Source: Strix aluco (Eukaryota > Chordata > Aves > Strigiformes > Strigidae). From it: a stretch of DNA of 64,000 nt. The position numbers and the translations under genes are program-made. Positions 26,458 through 40,009 of the stretch are shown here, piece after piece (position 1 is the stretch's first letter; each line of letters starts with the position of its first letter). The notes beneath the pieces were generated by a model, which ran no database searches, was not told where the DNA came from, and saw only the letters and a program-made list of their open reading frames with translations. Location: NCBI RefSeq assembly GCF_031877795.1, contig NC_133935.1, positions 77,084,303-77,148,302 of the forward strand. Direction: 5' to 3'.

Positions 26458-26873
26458 TAGAGCACATGTTTTATGAGGAGCAGCTGAGGGAACTGGGGTT
26501 GTTTAGCCTGAAGAAAAGGAGGTTCAGATCCTCAAGTCCCTACAGATACCTGACAGAAGGTTTTAGTGAGGTGGGTGTTGGTCTCTTCTCCCAAGTAACA
26601 AGTGATAGGACAAGAGGAAATGACCTCAAGTTGTGCCAGGGGAGGTTTAGATTGGATGTTAGGAAAAATGTCTTCACAGAAAGGTTTGTCAAGCATTGGA
26701 ACAAGGCTGCCCAGGCAAGTGGTTGAGTCACCATCACTGGAGGCATTTAAGATGTGTAAATGTGGTGCTTAGGGACATGGTTTGATGGTGGACTTGGTAG
26801 TGTTAGGTTAATGGTTGAACTTGGTGATCTTAAAGGTTTTTTCAACTTAAATGATTCTGTGATTCTATGAATT

Positions 26874-29800
26874 TAACAGATTCCCAAGAGACATACCCAA
26901 AACCAGAAGAGGATATTTCTCTGACATGTGTACTTTGGGAAATGCTCATCACATTCTCCAGGGGCATTTCTAATAATGTGATACTATGCGAAGAAGAATA
27001 GAAAGATCCTCTTTACCACCATTTGATAGCCCAAGATGCCATTTTGAGCATCTTGTTTGCACAAGTTTGTATCTATGAAAACAAAACAATATTTGTAGAT
27101 TATATCATATTCTTTTAAAAGTGCCCATTTGTGTAGAGACAACAAAAAAGAATATATAAAAATAATAATTTATTGTTCGCTTTTATGTTGTATGTTCTTT
27201 AATGATAGTTCATTAGAATCATGAATGCTTAATAAAACTATGTTCTGTCACTTCTGTTACAATGTTGAGACATATTTATTGACATTAGTTGCAACTGTCT
27301 GCAGATGGCTACAGTGTACAAGTCTACATCTAGACTAGTCACCTTCTGTCCTTTTTATAGGCAATGAAAAATAATAGGCATTTCCAGAGTTCAGTTTCCT
27401 CTCATGCTTGCAGCATATAATATAGAGGCCTAATCTTTTGCTGCTAAAAATCTTCAGCAAGAATGCTAAAATCTTTTTTATCTCCATCTGCATTGCTCTC
27501 ACTGTTATTATCACAAAGATTCTTCTGAGCACAGTTCTCATCAGAAACACATCTTTTGCATCAGGATCCTCCAGCTTTTTTTCACTGCTCCAAACGTAGA
27601 AATTCTCCAGGGAGAATTTGAAGAGTGTCCTTCTCCCATGCAAGTATCTGGTGAAAGATTTCTTTACCACAGAAGCTAAAGATGAACTGTTTTTCTCAAT
27701 CATCGGACAAATGACAGTGTCATCAATGTCCAGAGAGATTCTAAGAGCCAAAGTTCAGTTTCTCATTTTAGGAAAACATTGTAAAGATCTTGAAGTCAGG
27801 AGCCTTTTCAAACTTCAGTGCATGAATATGTTTGACTCGTTACTGTTTGCTTGCAGTGGTTAGTAGCAGTCACTCTGGACACATCCAGATAAACTCCAAG
27901 ACCTGCTGGGCAAAAGGTTGTTAATCTCAAGTGGTTCCAAAAATGTTTGGAAAACTGACAGAAAGTTGGAAAATGGCCAAAGCTACTGATAATTTCCAAC
28001 ACACTGGAATAGGAGTGACAAGGTGAAATAATTTTATTGATAGAAATACATATATCATTAAAATAGTCCACAAAATAAAGAAATGTTGATCAAGAGCAAT
28101 GGGAGACAGGGAGCATCCCTGTGATGATAGCCACATGCATTTTTGTGTTGCCGAGAGCTCTGTTGTGTGTGGGCTGGTTGTTTTTTTTCCCTATTCTGCA
28201 TGCTAGAAAACACATTTAAGTTCACTTTACTAGATTAGTTGTATAGTCCAACCATCCACCTAGGTCTCACTTTTGAAAGGATGTTTTTATGTCAGAGGCT
28301 ATATCTAATTAATAACTAAGAATGAAATCCATCTCTGGAATAATTTCTACCTGTTTCATTGGCCTGTAGTCTGAATATTAAAACATTTTTCAGAACTCAT
28401 GGTTTTCAGAATGGAAAAAAGCCAAACCAAAACAACAGAAATAATACAGAACTGTATTCTCTCACAGGAAAAGAAATATAAATTAATTTTACAGGCAAAC
28501 AAACTTGGCTACGCAGACTTATAGTCTACTACAGAAAAATGTCTGTTTTACTACAGGCCAGGTTCTGAATTGTTTTGAGTCTGTGTGTGTGTGTACATGG
28601 AAATTATATGGAAAAAAGAATAGACATAGCTCTAGGGGCAGGAAAATGTTGAAAGCCTCAGTTCTCCATATAAACTAAGAGAAAGAAGAAAGTGGATATA
28701 CAGATGTCTTCTGAATATGATGCCTATCTTAGACTTGCAGATTTGTCATAACAGGGATACCTGAAAAGAACTGTAGATTATAATATCCAAGTTTATATAG
28801 TCAAGGAGAGTTCTTCCCAGAAGTAACATTACACTGCTGAAATACAAGAGGAGTTTCATACGAGAGTGCTTGGTTCCATCGTCTCCTTAGAGAAGCCTCT
28901 TAGAGCCAAGTGCAGAAGCTCATAATGGAGGTAAAAGTCCAGAAATATCCTTTTTTCTCCTTGTTACACATTTTCTGATTGAAAATGTCAGGGGCATTCT
29001 AGGCAAAAACATTGTATGCGTTCACCTTACCACTTTGTAAGTAAACACCAGGTGAATGTAATGGGCAACAGACCTCCACTGACCTAAGTCTTACAAGAAA
29101 TATACAGCAAAATTATTTTGATGTGTTTGTCTAATGTAATATATGCAATCTGAAAGTATGACCATGAAAATTATTTTATTTATTTGTAATAGTTTTGACA
29201 GCTTGGATGTGTTTTTCCATTATTAATTAACAAAGAATATACAAGGATGTTATGGTGTTTAAGTAACAAAGCAAAGACAAGTTGTATTAAGCATTAGGAA
29301 AAAATGAGTTTATGGAAATAATGGTCATAGTGAAAAAGGGATTTATTTTTAAGTTTGGAAAATAGACTAACAAGGAGATGAAGTTTGGAAGTGATCATGA
29401 TAGCCTCAAAATACCAAAGATACATTTTGAGAATGGAGATCAGATGTTCAGGTCAGGAAAAAAAAAGATAGTCATCATTTATAACAAAGAAGGTTTTTAT
29501 GAGATCTTATGAAAACCTTCTAAATGTACTTGTAGTTAAGCACTGGGATAAGCTATATATGAAGGTTATGGAAATCTCTTTGTTTTGTAGGAAAAAATGG
29601 GACTAATTTCTACCCAGGATGTAAATTTTATGGCACACTAAATCCAGCTGTGTTTAACGCAGAGAGACAGTATGGAACTGCTTTTGATGTTCCATGTGCT
29701 CCTATATTTTATTACTTGTGATGTCTTCATAAAAATTAGGGAAAACCTGAAGATTTTGTTTCAGCAACATTTGTTTCCTCATTCATGTGAATCCTAGTGT

Positions 29801-32800
29801 GCCTTTATGCATATTTAGCTTTCTCAGTGACCTCTTCTTCCTCAGCAGACTTTTCGGCTACTTGCAAAAATCCTCATGATTCATTCCTGAATGTTACACT
29901 GAAATGTTGTACCAGATGCCTTAATGATGTATGCCAGATTAAAACATAGCTGTTTACTTACTTTAAAGAAAATTACAAGGATTTCAGAAACTTTTTTTAG
30001 GCTGAGGATTTTTCCTACAGTCTCCAATCATGTGGTCATGCATTGCATTTAGCAGGACTCCAGGGTTCACATGGGAGCCCAGAGTGAACAAAACAGTATC
30101 AAAGAGATAGAAAGCTGTGTATGAAATTCATCCAGCATAACGGAGGAGTGCCTAGTTACCTCAGTATGCAGCTGGTGTTCTGATCCAGGTTGGAAATGCA
30201 GACTCTGACCACCTGAATTAGCCACCCTAGTGTGCGGGAGGGCTCTCCGGCCCTCCGACTGACCTCACAGGTTCAGAAGTTGGGCACAAATGTTCATGGT
30301 ACAATCAATGGTAGGAAGCTGTCACCTCCAGGAGATATGCTGAACTCTCCAAAGAGGGGCTGAGTGTGAAATCTAGCTTAGACTTTTCCACCAAGAACAA
30401 AAGATGATAAGGAGATCATAAAGTAAGATGACTCTGTAAACTGTTGCTTGGGTACTCAGTAGTGAATAGGCATTCAAGACTGTATATTTTTTTCTTTTTA
30501 TCTAGAACTTACCAACTGGTAAAAACAGCGGAAGAAGGGTTTTCTCCATTCTTTTTTGAACATTAAGCTCAGCTTTTCAGGTCTGAATTGGGATGAGAGT
30601 TAGGTGGGAACCTCCATGGCTTCTCTGATCAAGATAATTTGAAGGACCTTATGGTGTAAAATGACTGTCATCTGAACCTGACTGCATTCAGGATTACATC
30701 CTGCTGGAGAGTGAACATTAGGATTCTCTTTATTCATCTCAAGCTTCTTAATTGCTCTTCAGGTTTATGACTGACACCAAAGCAGGTGATCTGAAACTTA
30801 TTCTGTGTGCTTTTCACAATAGGAGCAAATAAATTCAGGTGTGCCTTATTACCTTATTACCTATGAATGGAACTTCAGAAATTACTAGGATGTTTTGCTT
30901 CTAGAGGATGCCTCTAAGACTTCAAAACAAGTATTAAGGTAAGGAAATTTTTTAGCTACTTTCTGTCTGTTTCCTTCTTTATTAAACCTTTAATAAAAAA
31001 GTAGAACATTGCTTAGGTGGTGATATGCAACACAGGTGGTGGGCTGAAACCTCCTCCTAGTTATGGTAATATACTGATTTTATAGTTCCTAATCTTCCTT
31101 CCCTCCCATCTCCAATTGTTTCAGTAATTGCTGACAATTTCTAAGAGTCTGGAGAGAGAGTTTTGCTAGAATGGAACTGTTCAAACAATATTTCATGGAA
31201 GTCCTATGACAGGTTATGTAGACAGTCAGAAAAGTTAATCACAGTGCAGTACTAGCTTTGTCAGTTATGGACTGGTTTGTATTACATTTCTGCTCAGCTC
31301 TAAACAGAAAAAGACCTGAAACCCACTTGGTGTGTTTAAGTGTTATGGTAACACCAGGCATACTAGCATTGTTAGTGATGTATGACAGGGTCCCTAATGG
31401 CTTACGGAAAGTGGAGGCTGGTTCCTTACATTGATCGTAACTAACTGATTAACAAGAAATTTATAAACATAAATACATGCTTTGCTTCAAACAAAGCTTG
31501 CAGAAATTCTGTTGACAGTGCTTATGAAGCATATTGCTGTTCATCTCTTCTATCCAGACTCACGTGCTGGTCTCATGAATCAGAACCTTTTTCTGTCTTG
31601 TTTCTTCACAACTGTATAGATGCGGTAGAAATGCCTATACTACTTTGTTCTAATTTTTTATGTATTGCTTTCTTTCCTATATCTTTTCCCAGCTTCTGTC
31701 CTTTCATTTTATGTCATTACACCCAGGAAGTGGGAGGATCCAAAGCTAAAGCAGGACTGGGCAGGACTTCCTGGAGCCCTGTACTGATGCTAGATCTGAA
31801 GTGGGGCACCTGGTACTTATGAGCATCCTGCTAACACTGAATGCTGCAACTACCTTGCAGGTAGGTCTATCTTAGAGCCTCTGACTGTGGACAAACAGCA
31901 GTGGAAAAAGGGAAGAAGATGGAGAATGGGTCAGTCCACCTCTCTGGGCTCTGACTCCCTCACCAGCCCCAATTAAGTGGGTTTCTCTTATTATGAGGAA
32001 GGGGTAGCCAGAAAGATTAAAGTTTTAGCCTACAGTACCCCTCTGTGGCTGATGGAGAGTGCAAACCACCTCCTATTTATCTCAGTTACCCAAACCACAG
32101 CAGTCCAATCTCACTTCTGTCTGGACAATTAGTGGTGCCTATTCAAATGGTTCTAACATTGAAGTAACCAGCAAAAAGGTGTGATAAACAGAGAATTCTG
32201 TCTTCTTCAACCTTAGTCTTATCCTGTGAGTTTGATGTTTATCTGTGCCCAGCTAGACCAAATTTTAAAAGTATAAGTCAAATTACATTATGTGCTGACC
32301 GTCTAGAAGCCCTACCTTCAATCCCAGCAGAAACCTTTTCCCCTTGCTCCTCTGCCAGATTATGCTGTTGGGGGCTTCAGGGGAGTTAGGTTAAACTCAT
32401 GATAGGCATTGAAAAAGAGAGTGCTGTGGAAAATGCCAGCTTTTTCATACATTGCTTATCGTCACAGTGCTTCAGAATGACAATCAAGCCCAATATTTTG
32501 GTGTGTTTTGTTATGCAGTCAAAATAGGAGGAGGCTGCTCTGCCAGCATGTATTCCACTAGAGAGCTCCAATGCCGTTGTCATCTTGGTTATGGGCTCTT
32601 TACATCCTCCTCAGTGGCTTGTTCAGATGAACTTATTATAGGGCCCTCCCAGTCAGGGACAATGATGAGAACAAAGTTTATATATGACTAAATTATTGGG
32701 AGGATACACTGTGCAGGTCCTCCTAAGACCTTATAATATAGCTGACTGAAGTTGAAAGTTTAAAGAAAAAAAACAAATACAACATTGCTCTAAAATAAAA

Positions 32801-34189
32801 AATACTGTTAAAATAAAACCACACACTTCATAGTAAGAAAGAAAGAAATGGGGAAGCAATTCCTGTATGCAGAGTGAGAAGGAGGTTTTGAAATCCCCAA
32901 GCCTAGTTGTTTCACTTGTTTGGAAAAGTACTGAAACAGACACACAAACACATCTATATTAAATACATTTATAAAAAAAGCTTTCTGTTAGGGTGAGCTT
33001 TAGAAGTAGTGTTCTAAGGAGGAGAAGAGCTATGTCCTCTAATGGAAACCTGAAATTAAATGAAAAACCTGAAGCTACTCTTAGACAGGTAAGGGCAATG
33101 TAATCCTCTAGGGAAGATTTCAGAGAAAAGTAGGTTACACCGTCCCCCACCTCATGCTGTGCTGCATCTTCTCTTTTACATGTTATATAAAGCATTTCAT
33201 AGGAAGAGCTCTGATATTGAACCTCAAATCACAGGATTCATCTTTGTTTCTTCTGGAGGCACAAATAACTTTCCTTAGCATTGTCTCACAGTCACTTCCT
33301 AGACTTACCTGGCACAGCAATACCCTACCTTGAATATATGCAATAGAGACAAGTCAGAGCTAACATGGAATTTTGCTGCTCTAAGAATTAGACCTGGGGA
33401 GTGGCTGGAGGTTGGCTGAGGCTGAGCAACTCCCACGACAAGGAGGGAGAGGAAGCTGGTGGGAAAATGTGTGGCACTGGGTTTGCTGCTTCTGCTACCT
33501 CCCAGAAGACAGGGGAATAAAAGGTGATGCCTGGTGCCTGGGAGGAGCTCCTCTTTCTTCTCTCCCCAGCACTATGTACCAGTCCACTCACCACAGAAAG
33601 ACAACGTCTTTTCAAGCCTCCAGTATCATAAACAAGGGTAGAGGAGAAGGACAGCTTTTTTTTTCTGTATCTGCTTTCCTAAGCAACAGCCTACATTGCC
33701 CATGACTAAATCAATCACCTGTAGTAGTGAGTTAATATTACTGTGCACCTCAACTGTGACAATGCTGTCTTTTTGTTAGAGAGAAGAACAAGGCAGTCTA
33801 GTTTCTCAGAACATCGTTGACAGAAGTGGCTGTGGGCAGCTACTCAAGCTATCACTGATTTATCTCAAGTACAATCTATTTCTGGCAAGGCAAAGCTCAC
33901 TGTGGGCTGATTTACCTTCCTCTATGTCAATAATATGTTTATTGGTATCAGTCCAATCTGATGAGAGTTTCCTTTTGGGAAACTCATCAAATATTTCTGT
34001 GAAAACTGCAAACCATTGTGCTGCTTCATTTGGAACATTTAGTACTGTGAAGTCCCTAACTAGAACCTATTCCTGCTACACCTCTTTTCAGTGACCGTCT
34101 CCCAAAATGCCAAGCCATATCTCCTCCTTTCTTGGCTGTGCAAATGCTCTTCTGGTCTTCAGGTTCAAGCTCTGAGTTTGAGATTTGCA
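26874..34189. other. Intergenic, no supported gene
   Basis: AT-rich DNA. It includes an unexplained 138-codon minus frame at 27335-27751, overlapped by an 81-codon plus frame at 27618-27863, neither with a recognised domain. A GC-rich hairpin lies at 30237-30256, and a GC-richer patch at 33395-33580 carries an ATAAAAGG box. I see no tRNA, rRNA or known exon. Confidence 0.55.
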
Positions 34190-34490
34190 TATATTATAAG
34201 AAAGGGCGTAAGGATTCACAGAGATAAAATATAAGGTTTATTGGAATTTGCTCATCAGCACAAGGACACGACTCTGACTGGAATAATCAGGACTCAGGAA
34301 TGGTCAGAAGATCCCTATTTCATTCCAGAGCAGTGGTATTCCCATTTATACCTGATTGTCTGAGTTATTTGGGGACTCCTGCAGTGGTTCTGGAAGGTGG
34401 TCCTCTTTCCCTTTCCCAGTAGGAGTAGACAAATTTATGTCCTGTGTTGATGGTTCATTGCTGTCACTGAAATAACACACTATTGCACAT
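34190..34490 (-). mobile_element. Candidate antisense retroviral LTR (boundaries unresolved)
   Basis: On the minus strand there is a TATA box (TATAAA, plus positions 34345-34350) and an AATAAA signal (34237-34242) about 108 bases downstream. A short U5-like stretch follows. This spacing resembles the confirmed minus-strand LTR at 41185-41787. I could not find TG...CA ends with a target duplication, so this remains a candidate. Confidence 0.35.
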
Positions 34491-37400
34491 TTTTCAAAAC
34501 CACAATGTACCTTTTCCCCAGTCTTTTAAAACTTAAATGGATTTTAGTAAGAATGGGTAATGTAGTCATGGCTATTGTCACGGACATGGCTGGCATCCAT
34601 AGGCATCCATCCATGGCTAGCATCCATCCATTTTTTCAGGAATGCTTAACAATCTGTTTAATAATACATTTCCTCATATTGAATACACTTTACATACTGT
34701 GTCTTGGTTCTTGGAGGTTGTAAACAGGGTCAAGGACTTTCTCTTCTCATAGATGATTTTCCATTACCTTGGTTGTGATTTTCTCAATCAGTGAATACTG
34801 CTTCTAAAAATTTCTTGCCTGTTATGCACAACTGTTGGAAACTGCTTTCTGAGAAGGAACATTGTTTGGGGAATTTCCTTTAATGGACTAAACAACACCT
34901 CTGGCTGTTCCTTCTCATTAGGATTTTCTGGCTGACATAGTGAATAATTTTAGGTATTCCAGAGATGCTTTGTGAAAGTAGTAATTTCAGATGCTACTTG
35001 TCTGAATTCTTCATTCTACTGTTTCACCTGAGCAGTGGCTACATCTTCTATTAGCAATGTAATTTCATGGGGAGGTCTTTAACTTCTTTTGAGAGAGGCT
35101 AAATGGCTTTTGCTTTGAAAAACACAGTTGGTCTGGTGCTTTTACTGTAAGTGCTGTATTTCATTTATTATAAACAGCATAAAAGTGACAAAAAATGTTC
35201 ATGAACTATGCTGAAAAGATGTATGACTTCTAGTAAGCTTTAATGTTCTGGTTGTATAGAAACTGGATATAAACCAGTACAGGTTAATACTTAGTGTCAA
35301 CTCACTTCTGATTTATTTGCATAGATTTGTACCATGAAAGCTAGTGAAGTTGTTTGAAGTTTCCGGAGAACTTAGACACTTTGTGGAACAATTCTATTTC
35401 TTAATAATTTGCTTTTAGGAGCTTTTTTGAATAAGCAATGTAGATATGTGCTTGTCTTGAAAATAATTTTGGAACTTTGCTGTTAATGTAATTATTGACA
35501 GGCAGAACCAGGCTTGTTTATAACGTCTTCTTCTGAATAAATTGTTTAGGAACACTTTCATTTTGATGTTTCAGGTAACAATTGCTGAATTTAATCTTTT
35601 AATACTGACTGGACTGGAGTTTTGAAACCTTCCTTACAGCAGTAACAGATTTTGGAGGGTGTAAGGTTATGCTTTTTTACCCATTAAGCTTCCAAGTTGA
35701 ATTGAATGAATTTTCATTACTGTGTCTGTGAATTTCTCTTCTGTCACATTATACCAGCATTGTAGCTGCTGTGATTTGGTGAAAAATGAAACAAAACCCA
35801 GAAAACACCCAACCCCAAAACCTATTTCCAGTTGTTAAGGGCATGCTCCCAAGTTACACTTTCCAGGTTTGATTTGCTGTTACCCGTGTGGGATGTTGAT
35901 CTTTCAGTTTACAGAATGTTATTTACTGGAGCTCCTTCTTATTGTAACTGTGGCAAGATGCATGTGATGATGCCTCCTTCCATTCTTTGGGAGCCCTCTG
36001 ACTTGCAGCCACTTAGCCTTTCGCTGTTCAGACAAATGGGCCTCCATCTAACACAACTAGCAACTTTTTGATTTCCACTGGGTTTTTTGGCATTTGCACA
36101 GTATTTCCTCCTAAAGACCCTAAACAAAAGGATCAAACAGACCTTGAAATATTTGTTCTTCTGTTTGAAAGGGGACTTTATTATTTCAGGAGAATCTGGA
36201 ACTTTTCTGGGGGAACACAGAGCTTGGTGAAGGGGATATGTTACTGTTAGGGGTTTGTAGACACTTTTTGAATACTGAGACAGTGGCTGCTGTGATTCTT
36301 ATGCTTTGACATTTCATAGTAGTATTTGACATGACCCCTACACAAACTAAGGAAAATTGAAATCTAAAATATACAAAACCATGATTAACATGAAACTTTC
36401 ATTTGTAAAACAGGTATTCCTGTGACCTCTGTCTGTAATGGAAACAAAATACCCAAGTGAGGAAAGCAAAGTCTGAAAAGACACAGAAGGAAAATTTAGC
36501 AGTGCTTTGCTGAAGTTGAAAAATGGGACCCTGGTCCTGACTTTTGAATTACCGTTATACTGTTCTTATTCTACTGACTCTAGGGAATTTATTCCAAATC
36601 TGCTCTGCATCACTGTAGAATATCTTTCTGTGCAGTTAACTGCCAAGGAACAAGAACATCAATGGTGTTGCCAGGGGTCTGCAATACCGAAGCTGCAAGA
36701 GTAGCAGAGGGTATTTAATTAGCCATAACATGCTTATGTATATGTAATGAACACAGTCACGGAGTATTTTCTCCCTCATGCTTTGAAACTACAAGAGTGA
36801 ATTTGAGAAATTTATTATGGTATAGGGGGGGTATAAGGGGATGTAAGTTCTGGTGAGCAGATTGTTCTTTGTAGCAAATTCTTGCTATCACATGGTCTCA
36901 CAGATAGTGTTTCAGAGGAGCAATTATTCTGGTATCCCTGCATTTCCCACAGCTATGGCTCAGCAAAACTCAGGCGTGTTACTAGAGCACAGGTCCTTCC
37001 CTCTGATTGCTCAGTGATTAGATTCCACTTCTTGCTTACTTAACTCAAAGATTTGATTATCCTTCAAGCTGCAGGAAGGCTCAAATTGGAAACTGCATGA
37101 TTTTTTTTTCCCCAGTTAAACAACAGGGACAAACTGTTTATACAAATGTTGTATAACTTTGATTCAGAGTATTTCAGTCCATGTAGCAGCACATAATCCA
37201 CTCTGTCCTTTTTAATGCAAAGGGGTCTTTCTGGCCATGTTCCGCTACTGCAAACAAAATACTCTATACCTGTCACTTTGTAAAGCAAACAGTGCGCTGG
37301 ATTAATAATTTAAAGGAATTGTTCGTAGCAGCTGATAATTTTCTGCTGTAACAGAACACTGGGAAAATGCTGATGCTATAAAATGAAATGCTCTCCAGTT

Positions 37401-39348
37401 AGCTAGCAAGTAGGTGAACGGCTGGGCTTGCTGCTCAGCTTGCTGGCTGTCCTGGTCTCAGCTCAGCTTTTTGTTGAAGCAGTTCAGGTTCATTCCTCCC
37501 ATAGCAGATTTTTCAGAAATTGACTATATATACATTTAAATTTTACATATCTAGGTTTTTATTTTATCATTCACTTCAACAGTGAAAAATGTGTTATAGG
37601 TTTGTAATTCTAAATACAAGATTGTGACCAAAAGTATTGCACACACACTTTTTACTATATTCTGTCAAACAGATCTCAAAATTCCATACCATCTGTGTGG
37701 CTATTGACAAACAATAATAAAGCAATTATCTTTCTTTTTTTTTCTGGATGAACATAAAACGTAATTCACATCCCTTACATGGCTGATACATGCATATCTA
37801 AAAGACTGCCATAAAATACTCAATAATAGAATCTAAATACCTCTTTTCTTCATAAATAGTCTCATTTATGTGTTCTTGATCAAGACTGAAATGTGATTTA
37901 TAAGATTAAGTAATAAAGGTTATGTAAAAATAACAAGCAATATTTGAAGTGCATGTTATTGCTTGCCAGTTCCCCTATTCCTGATAAGTTTAGTTAAACA
38001 TTAAAAAAAGTTTTATTTTAAATTCTCCATGCTAGATTATTTTTTCTGACCTGAGATAAAACACAGGGGCATCTAGCATGTTCTCTGTGCCACTGTAAAA
38101 TTTAGAACTACATATTTTTTCTTCATGTAGCAATATGTTTAGTTTAATCACAGTCAAAAAGGTGGGGGAGCACTGATCTCACAGCAAAAGGAGGGAGTTT
38201 GGACATTGCTGTCAAATCTGGTACTGGCTGTTTGGGCTCTGGACCAAGAGGGTCCTGATTGAAGCTGGGGCACTCTGGTGAACTGGAGCTGTGATTAACC
38301 ACCCAATTTACTCCTGGCATATTGCAAGCCAGAGAAGTTAATGTGATTACTCTTGAAGACAGCAGAGTAATTAGGACTGCACTAGAACATATTTGGTTTT
38401 CACTAAAATGTATGTATCTTCAAATGTGGGTTGCTGGATTAGAGCAGAAGTGAAAGTCCAGTGGTATTTGAAGTTGACATGTTTTTGGCTAGAAGCCCGT
38501 TTTGAAGCACTCCAGTGCAAGTTCACCAGTGAATGATAACCAGCTTTTTGGCTGAGGGTTGGCACTAAAATGATAGGGCTAGTTTACAGCTAAAGACTGA
38601 GGTGATACTTTATCTAAGGCATGCACGTTAAACAGAAGGGAATGCATGATGATGAAATTATGAAAATGTGGAGGCTAATTTAGCTAGCAGCTATATGCCA
38701 CTCAGTTGAACTGTAGCCATGCTTTGCTACTCACAAAGTGGAGAATATGTTGTAAAACACTGGCACTCTTCTTCAATCCCTAAGAGAAAGGAAGAGCATT
38801 AGAAACAGGAAATCTGATTCCACAAAGCTCTGACTGGTTTTCATGACTTTCCTGCACATGTTGTCATAGCGTGGGCAGTAGTTGTCAGATGGGGTATGCT
38901 GGATGCTTACCAGCAAGAGCTTCTGTTGGGGCAACATTAAGTTGCAAGTTTTTAATCTGTCAGCATAATCTATGCCCTTTCTAACACAATCCTGACAGAA
39001 TTAGATGTGCCTAAAGTGAAAGTCACCTTAGGCTTCAAAGTCTGAACTGAAATATGGTCAAATGGCATCATAATTAGTGCAGAAGTCCTGATCACAAACT
39101 CACGTCCCCATGGGAGGTTTTTGGTGGGAGAGGAAGATAGTGTTGTGCAAACAATGCAAGAAATCTTTAGATTCTGTTGGTGACAATTTTCCAGTATAGA
39201 TGTTAGGGAAGACAGACAGGTCTATGTTAGGAAAATCTCATTCCCTAACTATTGTACCAATTAGTCTTTATAGTATGAGATTGTATGAACTTTCTTAATA
39301 GTATGAAATTTTATTAGCTTTCTTAAGCGATATATAGTTTACATTGAA
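34491..39348. other. Intergenic, no supported gene
   Basis: AT-rich DNA with short chance frames (for example 35832-36071 and 37064-37288). A small CATCCATCCAT-like stretch lies near 34600. I recognise nothing else. Confidence 0.6.
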
Positions 39349-39806
39349 TGTCATGGTTAAGTCAGCATAACTAAAGGGCCCCAGCTCATTGCAAGGAGGA
39401 GGACAGCCCCCACCCTGAAGATAAAGACCTTTATTTCTCAGAATCTTAAAGCCAACCAACATAACACCAGCCCCTCCAACACCTCTGTGAAATCCTCCCA
39501 TTATCTGGCATCATAGATAAGTAACAGTAGCAAGACCAGCTCCAGGGACATCTAGTTTAAGAAAGAAGCAGATGGATGGAGACACCATAGTTTAATAGTT
39601 GTTTTTAAAAATATTATTATGTATGTGTTAAGTAGCGATTGGTCAAATCAAGCTGTATCTGAATGCTTGAAAAGTATAAAAAACATGTGTAAAACTGCAT
39701 TTGGTGTTCCTGAATTTGAACAGGAGACCTCATGCACATGAATAAAGAATTACTCTTGTAATTCTATACTTTGAGCCTTAACCTCTCTCCTTGATTGGCA
39801 CCAGCA
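39349..39806 (+). mobile_element. Endogenous retrovirus LTR (probable solo LTR)
   Basis: The block starts TGTCATGGTTAAGTCAGC. It contains a TATA box (TATAAAA, 39675-39681) and an AATAAA signal (39741-39746) about 66 bases downstream, followed by a pyrimidine-rich U5 ending near 'ttggcaccagca'. This close TATA to poly(A) spacing is typical of short-R retroviral LTRs and differs from the other LTRs here. I found no clear target duplication, so the 3' end is approximate. The bases to about 40010 could be leader remnant. The minus frame at 39295-39501 overlaps it by chance. Confidence 0.6.
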
Positions 39807-40009
39807 AGTCACAAAATTTTTGTGATATCTATTTGACTTTTTGCTCACAAACTGGTAGTAAATGTGGTTGTAGGTGGTAGTTTGCACTACAGTAACCATG
39901 AAAAAGTTGAGTTCAAAATCCAGAAGAAGGTGAGGAAGAGAAGCAGCAGAGTTAGGATTGCGGACTTCAGGACAATTCACTTATGCTTATTTAGCAGAAT
40001 CCAGAAGCT

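Larger units (their letters stand above)
25417..26873 (+). mobile_element. CR1 LINE 3' end, split by an LTR insertion
   Basis: The left piece (about 25417-25456) reads 'gtgtccaaagaagggcaatg'. The right piece (26453 to about 26873) continues exactly where CR1 should ('tagagcacatgttttatgag', then 'gataggacaagaggaaatga') and ends in 'gattctgtgattctatg', the CR1 tail. The two parts form one 5'-truncated CR1 of about 460 bp into which an LTR was inserted. The frame at 26466-26726 is the CR1 ORF2 C-terminal remnant. Confidence 0.85.
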
